64,000 nucleotides of DNA from Telopea speciosissima. Its lineage: Eukaryota; Streptophyta; Magnoliopsida; Proteales; Proteaceae. Shown here in pieces: positions 60,790 through 64,000 of the stretch. The number at the start of each line of letters is the position of its first letter. Position 1 is the stretch's first letter. The DNA lies in contig NC_057917.1 in NCBI RefSeq assembly GCF_018873765.1, positions 58,462,464-58,526,463 on the forward strand, read 5' to 3'. Made by a program: the position numbers and the translations under genes. Below the pieces are notes generated by a model, which was not told the DNA's origin, did no database searches, and saw only the letters and a list, made by a program, of their open reading frames with translations.

Positions 60790-61317
60790 CTTACTCCTAT
60801 TGGCTTATTTGGTTTGTAATTTAGTCACAGATTCCTAGATTGTCTTTTAGATAGTTTGGGTTCTAATGGAATTTTCAAGTTTTAGAGGTCTATATAAAGG
60901 ACATTACGTATGTTCAGGCATTTTTAGTTTTATAATTGAGTTTTACAACACCACCAATTTTTTTTTCTCTTCTTGTTGGCTTCTTCTTCAGTGCTTTTTT
61001 GATTTTTAAGTTAGGGAAACTATGTTTGCTTGTTGCTTCTACATTATTCTAGGAGAAAAATAAAATATTTTTTCTCCTGCTCTCTCCTGCATTAAGGAAT
61101 AAAGTTGTCTATTTATGGATTTAATGTTGTTTATGGAGAAGACTTGTTTCCTTGTAGTTTCTCTTTTTGTTATTGACTCATTAGATATTCTATATTCAAC
61201 AACTAGGGAACCTTGATGGTGCAACCTACTCGTTTTACCACTTCAGGAAGAAATTTGACAATGTATGCAGCTACGAGTTCCAAAATTTCTGTTGTAGCCC
61301 TGCATGATGAATGGAGG
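60790..61317. other. No gene recognised
   Basis: AT-rich flank of the LTR element at 61318. Nothing identifiable was found. Confidence 0.5.
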
Positions 61318-61630
61318 TGTAGACACTGAATTTTGTCACCCCCCGGCGATGATGATAACAGGACACGGACAGACATCGGTATCTCTCTCAAAAAGGACTC
61401 TTGTCCCTTCATCTAAACCGAATCACCCTAACATCCCTAAAATGACTTATAAGACCCTTTTACCAAATGTTGAAGGAGGTATTGCTCACCTTCCTCCGCC
61501 ACGGCGGTCCCGTTAGGCAATTAGCGGGCCGTGGGGGTTTAGGGGGGCGGAGCCCCCAGACAGAAAATTTTCTGAAGAGTTAGAAGGGAGCCAAAAACCC
61601 AAAAAAAAAAGAAAAAATGGCACTGCGCCC

Positions 61631-61806
61631 CCACGGCGCCGTGGACTCCTTCCCACGGCGTCGTGGGCTTCTTCCAAGGCACCGTAGGCTCCTTCCCACG
61701 GCACCGTGGGGATGATTACCGGATTTTCACGGCGCCACGAGGGGGTGTGACATCAGCCTGCTGACGTCACCCATGGCGCCATGGAAAAGTCCCCCACGGC
61801 GCCGTG
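61631..61806. repeat. CCACGGCGCCGTGG palindrome cluster, second LTR copy
   Basis: Copies of the 14-bp palindrome, exact or with one or two changes, occur at about 61631, 61653, 61695, 61727, 61771 and 61795, upstream of the TATA box in the LTR's own orientation. Confidence 0.85.
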
Positions 61807-61845
61807 GAGGACTTATCTAGCTAGGAGAGAGAGGGGACCCCTCCC

Positions 61846-61853
61846 TATAAATA
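61846..61853 (+). promoter_or_regulatory. TATA box of the LTR
   Basis: TATAAATA sits in CCTCCC-TATAAATA-GGAG, conserved in the solo LTR copy. It is the probable core promoter, with transcription starting about 30 bp downstream. Confidence 0.6.
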
Positions 61854-62775
61854 GGAGAGTCCCCCTACCCCAAAGGACAAGCTTTTCTCGGGTAAGGAGA
61901 CCCTCCAGGGCTTGTTTTGCCCCCTTTTCACCATCTTTTCCTCCGTCTTTCCCTCTTGAGTATGTGAGTGCATGGAGTTCTTCGACTTGGGTAGATCCTT
62001 CGGTTACCCATCCAAGCATAGAGCGATTCTGCTCTTGGGTATTGTTATCTCGTCAGTGTACAGATAACGAAAAACCCCCTTCACAGCCGTTATTCTGTCT
62101 GTATACAGATAACGAAAATCTCTTATATAGTCGTTACTCTGCCCAAAGTCTGAGTGACAAAACTCATCTCGTATAGCGTCATTCTGTCCGACAAGAGAGA
62201 GACAAGCCGATTGTCGGTCTCCACCTGAGCCGTGGGACATCACATATTTTGCCCTCGGTGCGCTTTTATTTATTTCTTGCATTTCTAGACAGGTATCTAT
62301 TTCTTTTCCTCTCATTATTTTTGGCATAATGTAGACAATTAAAGTAACTCGTTTTAGTGTACATAGTAAATGATTTTTCTTTCTTTGTCATGATTAGTGT
62401 ATCATAACTTAGCCTTACATGTTAGTATAAGATATATTATTAAGGGAGAATATTCAAAAATCAGCATCTAGTAGAAAGACCGGTTTATCCGGACAAGGTG
62501 GGTGCCTAACACCTTCCCACCCTCGTAATCTGACTACTTATCCTGAATCTCTTACCAGATCATATGGAATCACGTAGCCCTTTCCGCTAATCCCGGATGG
62601 AGCTACACCCATTGGGTCCTAGGTCCTTACCCTAGGTGGCGACTCCATTTCTTTATAAAGTATGATCCCAATCCCCATGATGATATATCGGAATGATACG
62701 CCGTTATTCATCGAAGCCAATCTTTGTTGCCATAAGACTAAGGAACCCTCGTCCCGAGAACCACGGTACTTACAT

Positions 62776-62794
62776 TGGCGACTCCGGTGGGGAC
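62776..62794 (+). other. Primer-binding site of the Ty3-type element
   Basis: TGGCGACTCCGGTGGGGAC follows the LTR by one base. This form is typical of Tat/Ogre-group plant elements primed by an Arg-type tRNA. The tRNA assignment is from memory. Confidence 0.65.
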
Positions 62795-64000
62795 ATGTCA
62801 AGCTTTCAACACTAGATGCTCTCGTTAAATGCAAGAATATTCTCCCTTATGTATTGTTTGTATGATAACATGTTTGGTTAACCCTTTTGTTTGTATTAAC
62901 TGCATCATGCATAGTGCTCGAAGTGAAATCAAACGACGAGGGTACTCCCTGTCGTACCTCTACCCCCGGGGAGGTGAGGTACGTCATACTAAATACTCTA
63001 AGATCGGATGATAGCCGCTTCCTGTACCACTTTTGTTTACACACGCACTGCATGGGAACACTCTTATCCCCGTAGTTAGTCATTGGACCCCATGAGTAGT
63101 CATGGATAATTCGCGGCGAAGCTACAGCCTTTGATATTTACTGTACGAGTTTAGAATCACCAGCGAGGGTATTCACTAGTGTGTTGTGGGATGCTTTAGC
63201 CATTCAAAAAAGGCACTAGCATGATTACTCTGAGATTGAGTGACCTACTCTCTAGGTATATTAAAAGAACCACGTACCCGCAATTTGCAACCACGAGCGA
63301 TAGGTATATCGGTTCTGTCAAGGGCGATCTTTTTCTGTCCTATCAAGCCTACCCCTTACATGCATCATGTAGGAAAATAGACCATATATGATTAGGGTGC
63401 GACACAAACTAATCCTTGTTAGCTATAAGAAGGACCGAGTTTAAGGTCGCTTGATGATTAATCTGGCCTCAATACGAGATGCCACCCAAAGTAAGAAATT
63501 CCATAGTCCCGCGATAGTCCCTCGAAGAAAGATGGGAGCCCACTCCTGTATGATGGATTCCAACATGTCCCTCGAAAATGGGGCACCTCGTATTGATTCA
63601 AGATATAATCATCAGGAACCTGAAACTCGGCTTTCTTCTTTGTTTGTTTATTTTTCTTTTTTAAGAAATGTTTGGGCGATGATGGCATTTGAAGTATGGT
63701 CTGAGAGAACTTCTACAATATCAGAAGCTCCAAGGACAACTTCGATTACTTGAGCCAAATAAAATACAAAAAAAAATGATAAAAATAAAATACCAAAAAA
63801 AAATGTTTAAAATAAAAAAAATATTTTACATACTCAAGTAAATTCCTTGTGACCTGAAATAATTCTCTCTGACTTATGTAAAGCACAATTCACATCAAAA
63901 GACTTCCTGTTACCCGCGTGAGCCCGTTATGACAATAGGCTAACCCAAATTGGTCCAATCCAATCCAGAGGCGTTCAGGACTTCCCCTTCTCCACCCAAC
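62795..64000 (+). mobile_element. Start of the internal region of the Ty3-type element
   Basis: The leader downstream of the PBS runs to the window edge. Only short frames without gag or pol motifs are seen, so coding parts, if present, lie beyond 64000. An A-rich stretch occurs at about 63755-63830. Confidence 0.55.

Larger units (their letters stand above)
61318..62774 (+). repeat. 5' LTR of a Ty3-type element (1,457 bp)
   Basis: It starts TGTAGACACTGAATTTTG and ends GGTACTTACA, with a PBS directly after, so this is a 5' LTR in plus orientation. It matches the solo LTR at 11347-12605 (inverted) at the start, in the palindrome cluster (about 61630-61810), around the TATA box, and in a block near 62490-62650 containing GGTGGGTGCCTAACACCTT and CCCTAGGTGGCGACTCC. 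Confidence 0.85.

Overview
This window is plant nuclear DNA, most likely from a eudicot. The evidence is GT-AG introns, a CYP82-type cytochrome P450, a secreted GH9 endoglucanase, a PLAC8/PCR-type protein, a FAR1/FHY3-type protein, tRNA-derived SINEs of the Au type, and dense LTR retrotransposons. I see no bacterial or organellar operon, no rRNA and no CRISPR array. Four host-type genes occupy roughly 12 kb; most of the rest is mobile DNA.

Layout. 1-2.4 kb: gene-free, with a Pol III tRNA-like unit and a tiny poly(A) insertion. 2.4-6.9 kb (-): FAR1-related gene broken by one in-frame TAG. 7.8-8.8 kb (+): intact three-exon PLAC8/PCR gene with a non-canonical cysteine motif. 9.0-14.2 kb (-): a copia element rearranged as LTR-gag relic-LTR-PBS, invaded by two solo LTRs, a small MITE and a LINE end. 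14.4-15.4 kb: inverted-repeat element ending about 100 bp before the next gene. 15.5-18.7 kb (+): intact two-exon CYP82-like P450 whose intron holds a 1.27-kb near-perfect hairpin element. 18.9-22.7 kb: no gene. 22.8-25.4 kb (-): intact seven-exon GH9 endoglucanase with signal peptide and TATA box.

27.9-48.2 kb is a three-level nest. Copia element X (+) has 5-bp target duplications and is split by a small LTR element Y (-), which is split by a Tekay/Del-type chromovirus Z (-). Z carries gag, protease, RT/RNase H, integrase and chromodomain reading frames broken by many small indels, plus an opposite-strand ORF resembling the 'putative plant transposon protein' family with its own apparent leader intron. 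A run of 762 C residues at the left end of Z is almost certainly an assembly artefact.

49.0-50.6 kb: inverted-repeat element carrying a kelch-type F-box gene fragment (Pack-MULE-like). 51.5-55.0 kb (-): copia relic interrupted by a 1.3-kb hAT-like element with 8-bp target duplication. 55.7-60.8 kb: one CACTA-type end and three SINE-like copies, no convincing gene. 61.3-64.0 kb: a 1.46-kb LTR with primer-binding site and the start of its internal region; a solo copy of the same LTR family sits inverted at 11.3-12.6 kb.

The four host genes do not form a pathway. The most interesting points are the hairpin in the P450 intron with a matching fragment in its promoter, the F-box capture, the opposite-strand ORF in Z, and the pattern of indels at CHG-like sites in Z that suggests base-calling error instead of real decay. 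All of this is read by eye; no alignment or database search was run.
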